64,000 bases of DNA. Origin: Candidatus Berkiella cookevillensis. GTDB lineage: Bacteria; Pseudomonadota; Gammaproteobacteria; Berkiellales; Berkiellaceae. The stretch spans positions 1,984,001-2,048,000 of the forward strand of contig NZ_LKHV02000001.1 of the NCBI RefSeq assembly GCF_001431315.2, written 5' to 3'. Made by a program: the position numbers and the translations under genes. Positions 36,742-46,103 of the stretch are shown here, in pieces; position 1 is the first letter of the stretch, and each line of letters starts with the position of its first letter. The notes below the pieces were generated by a model that did no database searches, was not told where the DNA came from, and saw nothing but the letters and a program-made list of their open reading frames with translations.

Positions 36742-39558
36742 ATGACTAAAAGAATGTTAATAAATGCAACCCAAGGCGAAGAGTTAAGAGTTGCATTAGT
36801 CGATGGACGAACTTTATATGATCTCGATGTAGAAAGAACTGGAAAAACCCAAACAAAAGCAAGCATATTTAAAGGACGCGTCACTAGAGTTGAACCTAGC
36901 TTAGAAGCCGCTTTTATCGATTTTGGCTCAAACAGACACGGATTTTTACCCATCAAAGAAGTTGCTCGCGAATGTTTCCACGAAAATGCCAGTTTTGAAC
37001 ACGGCAGACCCAACATAAAAGATGTGCTAAGACCTGGACAAGAACTCATCGTCCAAGTGGATAAAGAAGAAAGAGGCACTAAAGGTGCAGCACTCACCAC
37101 TTTTATCAGCTTAGCAGGTTGTTACCTAGTATTAATGCCGAATAATCCACGCGCTGGCGGTATCTCTCGACGCATTGAAGGCGAAGAACGAGATGATCTC
37201 AAAGATGTATTAAACCAATTACCCGTTCCTGAAGGCATGGGTCTCATCGTCAGAACAGCAGGATTGGGACGCAGTATTGAAGAATTACAATGGGATTTAG
37301 ATGTTCTCCTCGTCCAATGGAAAGCAATCTGTGGCTATGCAAATGCTAATCATGCACCTTTGCTGATTCACAAAGACAGTGATGTCGTTGTTCGCGCTAT
37401 CCGTGACTATTTAAGACCCGATATCGGTGAAATCATTGTTGATACCGAGAAAGCATTTAAACAAGTCGAAGATCACTTAAATCTAGTACGTCCTGACTTT
37501 ATCAGTCGCCTAAAACTATACCAAGAACCTACCCCACTCTTTAGCAGCTTCCAAATTGAAACACAGATTGAGTCTGCTTATAAACGAGAAATCGCTCTTG
37601 AAAACGGTGCATCGATTGTAATTGATCACACAGAAGCATTGATTGCGGTTGATATTAACTCAGCCAAAGCTACCGAAGGTAGCGATATTGAAGAAACAGC
37701 TTTACAAACTAATCTTGCAGCAGCCAGTGAAATTGCACGTCAATTAAGATTACGTGACATTGGTGGTCTCATCGTCATTGATTTTATCGATATGAACATT
37801 CCACGTCATCAACGTATGGTGGAAAACAAAATACGCGAGGAATTAAAAAGCGATCGTGCACGCATCCAGATGGGTCGTATCTCTCGATTCGGCTTGTTAG
37901 AGATGTCACGTCAACGCTTAAGACCTGCATTGGGCGAAACAACACACATCAACTGCCCTCGTTGTGAAGGCCAAGGTAACATCAGAAGCATTCACTCTAT
38001 TTCAATGGCAATTATTCGCGTCATTGAAGAAGAAGTCATGAAAGAACATATTGGACAATTAAACGTTCAAGTACCTATTGAAGTGGCAAGCTACTTGCTA
38101 AATGAGAAGCGTGAATCCATTACTAAGCTTGAACAAAGCTATCAGGTGGGCATCTTAATTATTCCGAATAAGTATTTTGAAACGCCTCACTACGAACTTC
38201 AACGCTTGAAGAAAGAAGATGCAGCAAATGCACGCAAAACACCAAGCTACAAGCAAGTTACAGCAGTGCCTGCTACGCCCATTGAATCAAGCATCAAATC
38301 TTTTGAAAATAAAGTAGAGCCTGATTCACCACTTAAGCATATTACGCCACCGGCACCTTCTGCATCACGTGCACAAGATTCTGGCTTAATTAAGCGTATT
38401 TGGAAGGCTGTTTTCGGCGCTAATGCCAATAAAGCCTTAACACGCAACAGCGAAGCGCAAAACAGAGACGAGAATCAAGACAGCGATAATAACAGGCATC
38501 ATCATAAAGGTTCTAAACGTCCACAACACGGTGGTAGAAAAGACAACCGTAAGCGCCATGGCCATAACCGACGTTCACAAAACAATAATCGTTCAGATGG
38601 CAATTACAGAGATAATCGAGATACGAGGGACAATCGAGACAATTCCAGAGATTACAATCGTGATCATAACCGTGATCGTAGTGGAAACTATTCGAATGCA
38701 AGATCTTATGATGAAAATCAGGGCAACCGACATCATCACCATAAGCATCACGCTGAAAGACATCATCATGATGCCCCTTCGCAGGATGATGCTCAACATT
38801 CACATACTTCTACCAAACATCAAACGGCGACACATCATTCATCTCATGAGATGAGTGGCAATGCACCACAGCATCAGCAGCGCCACCACCATCATGCTCA
38901 GGCCACTCACGCTTCACAAAGCGATCATAATAAAGAGCAAAGAGAAACCAGGGAGCCTAGAGAGCATCGGGAACCGCGAGAACACCGCGACCACAGAGAG
39001 CATCGCGAAACCAGAGGCCACAGAGAAAACAGAGATCGCGAGAAGTCTGTTTCACGTAGCGAAAATTATGAAGCGAAAGAGCAACCTAATATTCAAAGCA
39101 ACGCTGCGAATGTTACACCCATTCATACAGCCGCTGCCCCAGTAACCCAGAAACCAGAGGTTGCAACAACGCCAACCGCTATGATGGCACCGCCCGCAGC
39201 AGAACCTAAGGCTGTCGTTGTCATAAAAGCACCTGAAGCGCCTGCACCACTCTCACCAGAACAAGAAAAGGCGAGAGAAGAGAAGCGTAATGCTGTATTG
39301 AATGTGACGAGTTTCTCTCAATTAAGCAATGAAGAGAAACAAAATACCTTGGTTGCACCCTTAGAGAAAGTTGAACGTTCGTTAACAGAGAACAAACAAT
39401 CTTTCAAACAAGTGGTTAGCAAACGTTCTACCTACGCAGAAAAGCCGCATGATTTGCCAACGATTGCGAATCAATCACGCATAAGTGAAGCAAAGATTGA
39501 AGCTGAGGTGGAAACAAAAGCAGAAACAAAGAACGAGGGCGAAAAAGAAAACTCTTAA
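36742..39558 (+). CDS. rne: Ribonuclease E
   Basis: The main endoribonuclease for mRNA decay and rRNA/tRNA processing. 938 aa. The S1 domain is at about 37-120. Catalytic magnesium residues Asp304 (AVDINSAKAT) and Asp347 (VIDFIDMN) correspond to E. coli 303 and 346. The zinc-link cysteines are 405 and 408 (CPRCEGQG). Residues about 520-938 are a disordered, low-complexity scaffold with Arg/Asn/Asp runs, His-rich clusters and Arg-Glu-His repeats; it should hold RNA and degradosome contacts. The leader is long and no clear promoter was found. It ends in a strong terminator. Confidence 0.97.
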   Translation: MTKRMLINATQGEELRVALVDGRTLYDLDVERTGKTQTKASIFKGRVTRVEPSLEAAFIDFGSNRHGFLPIKEVARECFHENASFEHGRPNIKDVLRPGQELIVQVDKEERGTKGAALTTFISLAGCYLVLMPNNPRAGGISRRIEGEERDDLKDVLNQLPVPEGMGLIVRTAGLGRSIEELQWDLDVLLVQWKAICGYANANHAPLLIHKDSDVVVRAIRDYLRPDIGEIIVDTEKAFKQVEDHLNLVRPDFISRLKLYQEPTPLFSSFQIETQIESAYKREIALENGASIVIDHTEALIAVDINSAKATEGSDIEETALQTNLAAASEIARQLRLRDIGGLIVIDFIDMNIPRHQRMVENKIREELKSDRARIQMGRISRFGLLEMSRQRLRPALGETTHINCPRCEGQGNIRSIHSISMAIIRVIEEEVMKEHIGQLNVQVPIEVASYLLNEKRESITKLEQSYQVGILIIPNKYFETPHYELQRLKKEDAANARKTPSYKQVTAVPATPIESSIKSFENKVEPDSPLKHITPPAPSASRAQDSGLIKRIWKAVFGANANKALTRNSEAQNRDENQDSDNNRHHHKGSKRPQHGGRKDNRKRHGHNRRSQNNNRSDGNYRDNRDTRDNRDNSRDYNRDHNRDRSGNYSNARSYDENQGNRHHHHKHHAERHHHDAPSQDDAQHSHTSTKHQTATHHSSHEMSGNAPQHQQRHHHHAQATHASQSDHNKEQRETREPREHREPREHRDHREHRETRGHRENRDREKSVSRSENYEAKEQPNIQSNAANVTPIHTAAAPVTQKPEVATTPTAMMAPPAAEPKAVVVIKAPEAPAPLSPEQEKAREEKRNAVLNVTSFSQLSNEEKQNTLVAPLEKVERSLTENKQSFKQVVSKRSTYAEKPHDLPTIANQSRISEAKIEAEVETKAETKNEGEKENS

Positions 39559-39565
39559 GCTCATT

Positions 39566-39601
39566 AAAAGAGCCTCTTCGTCGTAAGAGGCTCTTTTTTT
39601 C
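39566..39601 (+). terminator. Intrinsic terminator of rne
   Basis: A perfect 13-bp stem, AAAAGAGCCTCTT (39566-39578) with AAGAGGCTCTTTT, loop CGTCGT, then more T. Seven bases after the rne stop. Confidence 0.93.
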
Positions 39602-39607
39602 TCGCTC

Positions 39608-39754
39608 TATAGTCACAGCACATGAGTTTTACCCGCAAGGGGCACAATGTCGAGTAGGCGTCAAGCCTCGAGTAACCGGAATGTACATAAAAGTACATGA
39701 GGATTACGAGATGGCGAAGACAACACCCTCGAAAATTCATATGCGAAGACTATA
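39608..39754 (+). repeat. Family A repeat, full-length reference copy A5 (147 bp)
   Basis: Left terminus TATAGTCACAGCACATGAG, right terminus TCATATGCGAAGACTATA. These are imperfect inverted repeats of about 23 bases. Internal landmarks are CGCAAGGGGCACAATG, AAGCCTCGAG, the palindrome GTACATAAAAGTAC and GACAACACCCTCGAAAA. It sits between the rne terminator and the dioxygenase gene. No target duplication is obvious beyond the TA within the termini. Confidence 0.85.
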
Positions 39755-39773
39755 CTTGATAAGGATCATCTAT

Positions 39774-40232
39774 ATGGAAATAGAAATCATAAACAAGGAA
39801 AGAGAAATTCAAGTCATCCTCATGCATTTACAACCTGGTGACGAAATTCCCCTACACGATCATCCTGATACCCATGTTTTTCTTTATGTCGTTTCTGGTG
39901 ATATTGAAATGGAATGTTTTGATAAAATTAGAACCGATAAAGGCAGCCTTTCTATTAAATCTTCTTTTATTAAAAAATTTAAAGCATCAGATTCTTATTT
40001 ACTGACCCCTACCAAAAACAACCTGCATCATATAAAAGCCATAACATCCGCAAGCATTATGGATATCATGACACCTGGCTATTATGAATCTGGTAATGTG
40101 CCGAATTGGTATAAAATTATCTCTACACAAGATCTTGAAATCAAAGTTGCGCTCACAGAACAACCAGATTATATCGTAAAGGCCAAAGAAAAAGCACTCA
40201 AACGGTTTGAAAAGAAAAATTTTTTATACTGA
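39774..40232 (+). CDS. Cupin protein resembling ADO/PCO thiol dioxygenases, 152 aa
   Basis: A single cupin domain. The block PGDEIPLHDHPDTH (21-34), a later NNLHHIKA (82-89) and DIMTPGYY (97-104) follow the pattern of 2-aminoethanethiol dioxygenase and plant cysteine oxidases (PLHDHP.MH, NxH, DILxPPY). The likely iron ligands are His28, His30 and His85 or His86. Such enzymes oxidise thiols or N-terminal cysteines with oxygen. I chose ATG 39774 with AAGGAT upstream; the longer in-frame ORF is repeat sequence. The family match is by eye only. Confidence 0.75.
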   Translation: MEIEIINKEREIQVILMHLQPGDEIPLHDHPDTHVFLYVVSGDIEMECFDKIRTDKGSLSIKSSFIKKFKASDSYLLTPTKNNLHHIKAITSASIMDIMTPGYYESGNVPNWYKIISTQDLEIKVALTEQPDYIVKAKEKALKRFEKKNFLY

Positions 40233-40240
40233 AAAATTAA

Positions 40241-40342
40241 TATAATATGTCATTCCAGCGAAGGGTCATAAGCGTCAACTTAAGCAATTTCTGGGGTTTG
40301 ATTATAAAATATTGATGCCTATTCTTCGTTCGCAAAGCGAAC
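40241..40342 (+). repeat. Family D dispersed repeat, copy D2
   Basis: Second copy of the repeat at 18061-18168: TCATTCCAGCGAAGGGTCAT, AAGCGTCAACTTAAGC, AATTTCTGGGGTTTGAT and the terminal TTCGTTCGCAAAGCGAAC palindrome. It lies between the convergent dioxygenase and efflux-channel genes. Confidence 0.8.
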
Positions 40343-40405
40343 AAACAAAAAGAAACAAGCAGCAACGCGTAGTCGGTGAATGGGACAGCGTCAACGGCCT
40401 CTATA

Positions 40406-41761
40406 TCACCATCCACCACCCAGTGCCTTAAACAAGGTAACTGCAGATGTTAAACGACTCAATTTTGCTTGTGTAAAACTATCTTCTGCTGAAAGCTGGG
40501 CATTTTGTGTATCTAATAAGGTTTGGAAATTGATAGCACCTAAATCATATTTTCTTTTTGATAATTGATAAGCCTTACGTGCTTGTTGCACAGCCACTTC
40601 TAAAATATTTTCTCTATCCTGTGCTATTTTAACAGCCACAAGTGCATCTTCTACTTCTTGGAAAGCAGTTAACACCGTTTTACGATAGATTTCGATTAAT
40701 TCTCGTTGCCGTGCTGTCGCTAACTCTACCCCCCCTTTTATACGTCCTCCCTGAAAAAGTGGCATGGCAAGAGAAGAAGTCAATGATAAAGTTTTTGTCA
40801 CAGGTTCATGAAAACCTGCTGCTGATATATTATTGGCAAGTCCGAGTGAAATAGACGGAAAAAAAGCAGCACGTGCAACACCAATATTTGCATTTGCTGC
40901 AACAAGACTTGCTTCTGCTGCTTTTATGTCAGGGCGACGTTCTAATAACTCAGAAGGTTGTCTAGGACATATAATAGGCACGGCCAGGGTCGCTAAACTA
41001 TACTCTTTTATGTTCAAAGCTTGCGGTGTTTTTCCCAACAATACTGCCAATGCATTTTGACTATTTTGAAGCTGCTCTATCAGCAAAGCACGTGCTGCTT
41101 CATTATTAGCAACCAATACAGATTGCTGAGCTAATTCTAGTTCAGACTCAGAACCCTCTCGAACGCGTGCACTGATGATACGCAGCACTTCTTTTGCATT
41201 GTTAAGATTGATATTGGCAATAGCCAAACGTTCTTGCAAATTTAGCAATAAGAAATAGCTTTGAGCAACATCACTCATTACAACTAAAGCCAGTGCATCT
41301 TCATCATACTGACTTGCATGTAAACTAGACCTGACAGCAGCAACATTTGAACGATTTGCCCCAAAGAGATCCAGTTCATAGGCAATGCTCAAACCAGCTT
41401 GTAAGTTTGTGCTGTCCATCGCACTTGCTTTTGCAGGGTGACTATGTACGCGTGATGCATCAGCAGAAGCATCTATATTTGGAAAAAGATCAGCGCGGGC
41501 AATCTTTAGATTAGCACGTGCTTGCTTCACTCTTTGAATGCCCGCAAGTACATCATGATTATGAGAAAGTGCCTCATTCATCAACTGATTTAATTCTGCA
41601 GAGTCAAATGACATCCACCAATCTCTAGCGATGTCATAGGAATTTTTGATTGCTTGATTATTCCATTCTCCAGGTACATCCATTTGGGGACGTTGATAGT
41701 TTGGTATGAATGTACAACCACATAATAAAAGAAGACTCATCAAGCATATTGACTGTTTCAC
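40406..41761 (-). CDS. Outer-membrane efflux lipoprotein (NodT/OprM-like TolC family)
   Basis: The outer-membrane channel of a tripartite exporter. The lipoprotein signal peptide ends in LLLCGC, with lipidated Cys at about residue 16. The mature protein shows two tandem OEP repeats with coiled-coil helices (AGIQRVKQARANLKIARADLFP; RRPDIKAAEASLVAANANIG). GTG start at 41761 with GGAG 6 bases upstream. It follows macB by 3 bases, forming a macA-macB-channel operon, so it probably serves MacAB rather than a shared TolC. Confidence 0.92.
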   Translation of the reverse strand: MKQSICLMSLLLLCGCTFIPNYQRPQMDVPGEWNNQAIKNSYDIARDWWMSFDSAELNQLMNEALSHNHDVLAGIQRVKQARANLKIARADLFPNIDASADASRVHSHPAKASAMDSTNLQAGLSIAYELDLFGANRSNVAAVRSSLHASQYDEDALALVVMSDVAQSYFLLLNLQERLAIANINLNNAKEVLRIISARVREGSESELELAQQSVLVANNEAARALLIEQLQNSQNALAVLLGKTPQALNIKEYSLATLAVPIICPRQPSELLERRPDIKAAEASLVAANANIGVARAAFFPSISLGLANNISAAGFHEPVTKTLSLTSSLAMPLFQGGRIKGGVELATARQRELIEIYRKTVLTAFQEVEDALVAVKIAQDRENILEVAVQQARKAYQLSKRKYDLGAINFQTLLDTQNAQLSAEDSFTQAKLSRLTSAVTLFKALGGGW

Positions 41762-41764
41762 AAC

Positions 41765-43702
41765 TTACTCCGAGCTTAATGCCACAACCGGATCCAGTTG
41801 TGCTGCTGTTCGAGCAGGTAAATAACCAAATAACAAGCCTGTTGAAACAGCACAACTAAAAGCTAATAATGCGGGAAACAATGAAAATACAATATCAACC
41901 CCAAAGAGTGAAAGGATAATACCCGCCAAAAAACCAAGCAATACACCAAAAACACCGCCAATGGTACACACAACAGCTGCTTCAGTATTGAATTGAACCA
42001 TAATATCTCGCATACGAGCACCCGTCGCAATGCGAATACCAATTTCTCGGGTACGCTCTGTCACACTCACTAACATAATATTCATCACACCAATACCTCC
42101 GACAAGCAGAGAAATAGCAGCAACAGCACCCAGCAAAATCGTTAATGTATTTTGTGTTGCCGTTGCCATTTCTAGAAAAGAAGCTGTATTTCGCACTGAA
42201 AAATCTTCTGTCCCATGTCGGTTTTTTAATAACTCAACAATTTCAGCTTCTGTCTTTGCAATCATGGAAGCATCTTCTACCTTTAAGGTGATGCTATTTA
42301 AGTAAGTTGATCCAAATAGGCGAACCATAGCGGTTGTATAGGGAATATAAGCTGTATCATCCTGATCGCCTCCCCAAGGCGCAGCACCTTTTGAAGACAT
42401 CGTGCCAATAATCTGAAAAGGCGTATTACCAACCAACATAAACTGACCGATTGGATTATCGTTGCCTGGAAAAAATGTCTTTGCTACTGTAGCGCCTAGA
42501 ACAATAACAGCAGCATAAGAGTTTACATCGTCTATTGTAAAAAAAGTGCCTTGCTGTATAGGCCAATCACGCGCAAGCGGGAATCCTGCTCCCACACCTT
42601 GTATATTACTTGCATAATCGATATTGCCAATGCGTAATGTCTTACGCCCACTGCGTTCAGGCACCACCACCACAACGTTAGAAAGTTCTTCTAATGCTTT
42701 GGCATCACTGGCTACCAATGTTGCAATATCTCCACTGCTGCGAATACCTGCCGCGCCTGGCCTAACACTTAAAATATTTGTTCCCATTGCACTGATCTGT
42801 GTCAACACTCTCTGTTTGCTGCCATTACCCACAGCAAGCATGGTAATCACAGATGCGACACCAATAACAATGCCCAGTAAGGTTAAAGAAGTACGAAAGA
42901 GATTAGAACGTAATGATCGAAATGCGGTTTTAATGGCTTCAAAACTATCTGTGCTCAAACTACTCGCTTTATGATGAACAGGATCTTTTGAGCGCACAGA
43001 AAACTGGCCATTCTGTGCATCCATACTGTCTGCAATGATCTTTCCATCCTGAATACGAATAATCCGCTTGGCATGTGCTGCCACTTGCTCATCATGCGTA
43101 ATGAGAATAATTGTGCGACCCTTTTCATTCAAACTTTTTAATTGATTCATGACTTCTTTGCCACTATGGCTATCCAAAGCGCCTGTAGGCTCATCCGCTA
43201 AAATAACGGGGGGATCATTCATCAATGCGCGTGCAATCGCCACACGCTGCTGCTGTCCTCCTGACAGTTCTGCGGGTCGATGATCGTAGCGATCACTTAA
43301 TCCTAAATCATCCAGTAATTGACGAGCACGTTGACTTCTTTGTACACGCTTCATACCTGCATATAAACCAGGAATTTCAACATTTTCTTCTGCACTTGCC
43401 GTTGCAAGGAGATTGTATCGCTGAAAGATAAAACCAAAAATATCTCTGCGTAATGCAGCCAAATCATCGGATTCTAATTTAGATACTTCACGTCCCATGA
43501 TTTTATAGGTGCCCGTTGTTGGCTTATCAAGGCAACCTATAATATTCATTAAGGTTGATTTACCCGAGCCAGATTGCCCCATAATAGCAACAAAGTCACC
43601 GTGCCAAATGGAAATATTCGTACTATTAAGCGCTTTTACGACAATATCACCACTTTTATAATGACGGCTGATATCCTTCAGCTCAATTAAAGGGATTGTC
43701 AT
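41765..43702 (-). CDS. macB: Macrolide-type ABC exporter, ATPase-permease MacB
   Basis: 645 aa. The N-terminal ABC domain has Walker [10 protein letters not shown], signature LSGGQQQR and Walker [13 protein letters not shown]. The first membrane helix is near 270-290. A periplasmic MacB core domain follows, then three C-terminal helices of the FtsX type with [12 protein letters not shown]. It extrudes substrates from the periplasm with MacA and an outer-membrane channel. The ATG overlaps the macA stop (ATGA), so the genes are coupled. Confidence 0.96.
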   Translation of the reverse strand: MTIPLIELKDISRHYKSGDIVVKALNSTNISIWHGDFVAIMGQSGSGKSTLMNIIGCLDKPTTGTYKIMGREVSKLESDDLAALRRDIFGFIFQRYNLLATASAEENVEIPGLYAGMKRVQRSQRARQLLDDLGLSDRYDHRPAELSGGQQQRVAIARALMNDPPVILADEPTGALDSHSGKEVMNQLKSLNEKGRTIILITHDEQVAAHAKRIIRIQDGKIIADSMDAQNGQFSVRSKDPVHHKASSLSTDSFEAIKTAFRSLRSNLFRTSLTLLGIVIGVASVITMLAVGNGSKQRVLTQISAMGTNILSVRPGAAGIRSSGDIATLVASDAKALEELSNVVVVVPERSGRKTLRIGNIDYASNIQGVGAGFPLARDWPIQQGTFFTIDDVNSYAAVIVLGATVAKTFFPGNDNPIGQFMLVGNTPFQIIGTMSSKGAAPWGGDQDDTAYIPYTTAMVRLFGSTYLNSITLKVEDASMIAKTEAEIVELLKNRHGTEDFSVRNTASFLEMATATQNTLTILLGAVAAISLLVGGIGVMNIMLVSVTERTREIGIRIATGARMRDIMVQFNTEAAVVCTIGGVFGVLLGFLAGIILSLFGVDIVFSLFPALLAFSCAVSTGLLFGYLPARTAAQLDPVVALSSE

Positions 43703-44865
43703 AAACGCGCCATGCCTGCACGACGGCCTTGAGTATTAGGTGTTGAAGAGGAGAGGCTTTCCATTAACAAGACTGTCTCTCCCTTATTTAATCCTCTTTC
43801 AACAGCAGCAGTGCTGCGATCGGATAGGCTAATGATAACTGTTCTAAGCTCAATACCTTTTTTATTTTTTACTTTAACCTGATAAGCTTGCCCTTGCTCT
43901 ATATCCAATTCTGGCATTCTTTTAAATAACGCACTTGTGGGAATAATGGGTATGTTTTCTTTTTTTGCTACAATGAAAAACATTTGTGTTGTCATTCCCG
44001 TCATTAATTGGTGATCTTTATTTTCAATATCAACCAAAACATTATAGAGTACGACATCATTTACTGTTTCTGGAGAAGGTAAAATCTGACGAATAGTTCC
44101 CTGCCAACGTCGATCCATAGAGCCTAAGGTCATAAAATACATAGGCATACCTACTTTCAGCTTTGTAATATCTGCTTCAGCCACTTGTGCTTTAACCGTC
44201 ATAATATCTAAGTTAGCAATTTGTACGATAACAGGTGCCGTCTGATTAGCATTAATGGTCTGACCTTCTTTGACGGACTGAGAAACAACAGTTCCATCCA
44301 TGGGTGCATAGATTTTTGTATAGCTTAAATTGGCTCTATTTCCATCCAAAGTGGATTGTGCTTCCTCAATTTGGGCTTTTAATGACAACAACTGCGCATT
44401 TGCAACTTCCAATGTCGTCTCTGCATCTTCCAAAATTTCTACGCTCACTGCTTTTTCTTTAATTAAATTTTGATTACGCGTCAGTTTCTGGTTTGCTTGT
44501 TTAACGAGCGATAATTGTTCCGCTTTTTGAGCTTGCAATGTTTTCAAACGCGCTTCACTCCCTTTTACTTGCGAAGCGTATACATCAGGATCAATTTCAG
44601 CGATCAAATCTTTCTGTTTAACAACATCTCCTAACTCTACATGCAGCTTTTTTACTAAGCCTGATACTTGAGCCCCCACATCGACATACTCTTTGGGTTC
44701 TAATTTGCCTTGTGCAGTGACAATTCTTTCAATACTACCCAGCTGCACTTCTGCCATAGTATTTTCCGTTGATTGTGATTTATCTCTTTTGTAAAACTTG
44801 AGACCACCCCAAAGTATGCCTACAAGTAATAAAGCAGCCAACATCCATAATAAATATTTCCGCAT
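43699..44865 (-). CDS. macA: Periplasmic adaptor protein MacA
   Basis: A membrane-fusion protein linking MacB to the outer-membrane channel. One N-terminal anchor helix (about 4-24), then a lipoyl half-motif (GKLEPKEYVDVGAQVSG), an alpha-hairpin coiled coil (about 75-160), the second lipoyl half (YTKIYAPMDGTVV) and a beta-barrel. I chose ATG 44865 (388 aa), directly before the anchor; the longer ORF to 44985 adds residues atypical of the family. First gene of the exporter operon. Confidence 0.94.
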   Translation of the reverse strand: MRKYLLWMLAALLLVGILWGGLKFYKRDKSQSTENTMAEVQLGSIERIVTAQGKLEPKEYVDVGAQVSGLVKKLHVELGDVVKQKDLIAEIDPDVYASQVKGSEARLKTLQAQKAEQLSLVKQANQKLTRNQNLIKEKAVSVEILEDAETTLEVANAQLLSLKAQIEEAQSTLDGNRANLSYTKIYAPMDGTVVSQSVKEGQTINANQTAPVIVQIANLDIMTVKAQVAEADITKLKVGMPMYFMTLGSMDRRWQGTIRQILPSPETVNDVVLYNVLVDIENKDHQLMTGMTTQMFFIVAKKENIPIIPTSALFKRMPELDIEQGQAYQVKVKNKKGIELRTVIISLSDRSTAAVERGLNKGETVLLMESLSSSTPNTQGRRAGMARL

Positions 44866-45223
44866 CTTCGCTTTGACCTCTTCATTTGCCTCATTTATTT
44901 TACACGCGAAAAAACTTGATACGCTACGAAAGTAAAAAAGTATGATTTGTATTTGACTAGTTAAATAGCTATTGTTGCGCAACAAAATTAGGAATCAAAC
45001 TAATTTTTAATTTCTTATTACATGTCATAAATTAGCATTTTTTGCAGAGGGAGTCTTTGCAGATAAATTTTATCCTCAAGTTTTAAAAATAACTCCGACG
45101 AACGACATTGATTTACTGATAACATGCATCGGTACATTCTCTATACTTTGTTACAATCCTTAGCCTTTACAAATCACGATGCAAATGCAAAACAACTAAA
45201 AATAATACTAGGGGGATTACAAA

Positions 45224-45742
45224 ATGCTCGATGGCCTCACAAAAATGTTTAGTAACTTATATACTTCTACTTCTGATAGAGCTGACGATTCAGAGAGTGA
45301 ATCAGATGAAGAAACGAATCAAGAAGACTATGACAATGTTTTTGAAAAAAATGCCTCATTAGAAAATGAAATTTTAGAATTAAAACAACAACTAAAAGCA
45401 CGAACCCAACAACTTGAAGTTGCTAATCAGAATAGAGTTCAGTTACGGAAAGAAAACACTGAATTAAAAGATTCGCTTGCTGCTGTTAAAGAAGACCGAG
45501 ATAGTCTAAGAAGAAATTCCCAGGACTCACAACAAGATACTGTCTTAATCTTAAAACGGCAACTTGAATCTGCCAATACAGATAGAGTGTTATTACGACA
45601 AGAAAATTCACAATTAAGAGACAATCTTTTGGCTGTTAAGGAAGATAGAGATAATCTAAGATGTCAAATAACCTCAGGTTCAGATACTGATACGCCAAGT
45701 CCTCAAGAAAGACGCTCTTCGCCCTATAGCTTTACTTATTGA
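45224..45742 (+). CDS. Small coiled-coil protein with internal repeat, 172 aa
   Basis: I do not recognise a family. The N-terminus is Ser/Asp/Glu-rich (about 17-40). It is followed by two related coiled-coil units of about 40 residues, marked by VQLRKENTELKDSLAAVKED and VLLRQENSQLRDNLLAVKED. The tail is Ser/Thr/Pro-rich. No signal peptide. Very good ribosome-binding site (AGGGGGA). 44866-45223 upstream holds no other gene, and I found no convincing promoter there. It is followed by a long imperfect hairpin. Confidence 0.8.
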   Translation: MLDGLTKMFSNLYTSTSDRADDSESESDEETNQEDYDNVFEKNASLENEILELKQQLKARTQQLEVANQNRVQLRKENTELKDSLAAVKEDRDSLRRNSQDSQQDTVLILKRQLESANTDRVLLRQENSQLRDNLLAVKEDRDNLRCQITSGSDTDTPSPQERRSSPYSFTY

Positions 45743-45753
45743 GTTTTTTATAT

Positions 45754-45802
45754 GGGCTTACTATTTTTTCGTTCACTTTTCGAACAAAGAAATAGTAAGT
45801 CC
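45754..45802. terminator. Long imperfect hairpin downstream of the coiled-coil gene
   Basis: GGGCTTACTATTTTTTCGTTC (45754-45774) pairs with 45781-45802 over about 18 of 21 bases. The inner stem is GTTC/GAAC. It probably ends the transcript, although no clean U-run follows. Confidence 0.5.
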
Positions 45803-45828
45803 TCATTCATTATTTAAAAAAAATACCT

Positions 45829-45910
45829 GATGAGCACAGCGAATCATAATGCCTCTACCAATTTTGGGAGAGGATGGCTAAAAGCCAGGTGAGGGTTAAA
45901 TACGTTCATC
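45829..45910 (+). repeat. Family C repeat, copy C3 (single unit)
   Basis: Starts with the shared terminus GATGAGCACAGCGAATCATAA, then CCTCTACCAATTTTGGGAG, GGCTAAAAGCC and GTGAGGGTTAAAT. It matches one half of the inverted pair at 26869-27063. Confidence 0.75.
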
Positions 45911-45957
45911 ACTTACTTAATTATAAGGTTTTTTTAAGAATTGGTGTGATGAATTAT

Positions 45958-46019
45958 GTAGGGGCGGACCACTGTGTCCGCCCTGAATTTGACGAGCCGG
46001 CACAGAGACCGGCCCCTAC
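45958..46019. repeat. 62-bp GC-rich palindromic repeat
   Basis: Outer ends GTAGGGGC and GCCCCTAC; inner hairpins GGGCGGAC/GTCCGCCC and GCCGG/CCGGC. Strikingly GC-rich for its surroundings. The GTAGGGGCGGACC wording resembles short palindromes scattered in many bacterial genomes. One copy here. 46020-46103 is otherwise empty. Confidence 0.7.
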
Positions 46020-46103
46020 GAATGAATTGGGTCCTGTGTATCTTGGCGACAATTCAAGTTGAGAAGTCCATTGCGAAGCATAAAGAAACAATCACCACTA
46101 AAT

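Noticed and set aside
36603-37100. 165-codon minus-strand ORF over the rne start
   Set aside because: It is antisense to the conserved S1 region of rne and has no recognisable features.
38930-39030. Possible tandem DNA repeat or CRISPR-like array
   Set aside because: The Arg-Glu-His codon repeats are irregular, in frame and part of rne. There are no spacers.
38513-39145. Several ORFs of 60-107 codons on both strands inside the rne tail
   Set aside because: They are frame shadows of low-complexity His/Arg/Asp codons in rne. None has a ribosome-binding site or domain.
39681-39773. N-terminal extension of the dioxygenase gene
   Set aside because: It is translated family A repeat. The cupin starts at 39774 with a ribosome-binding site.
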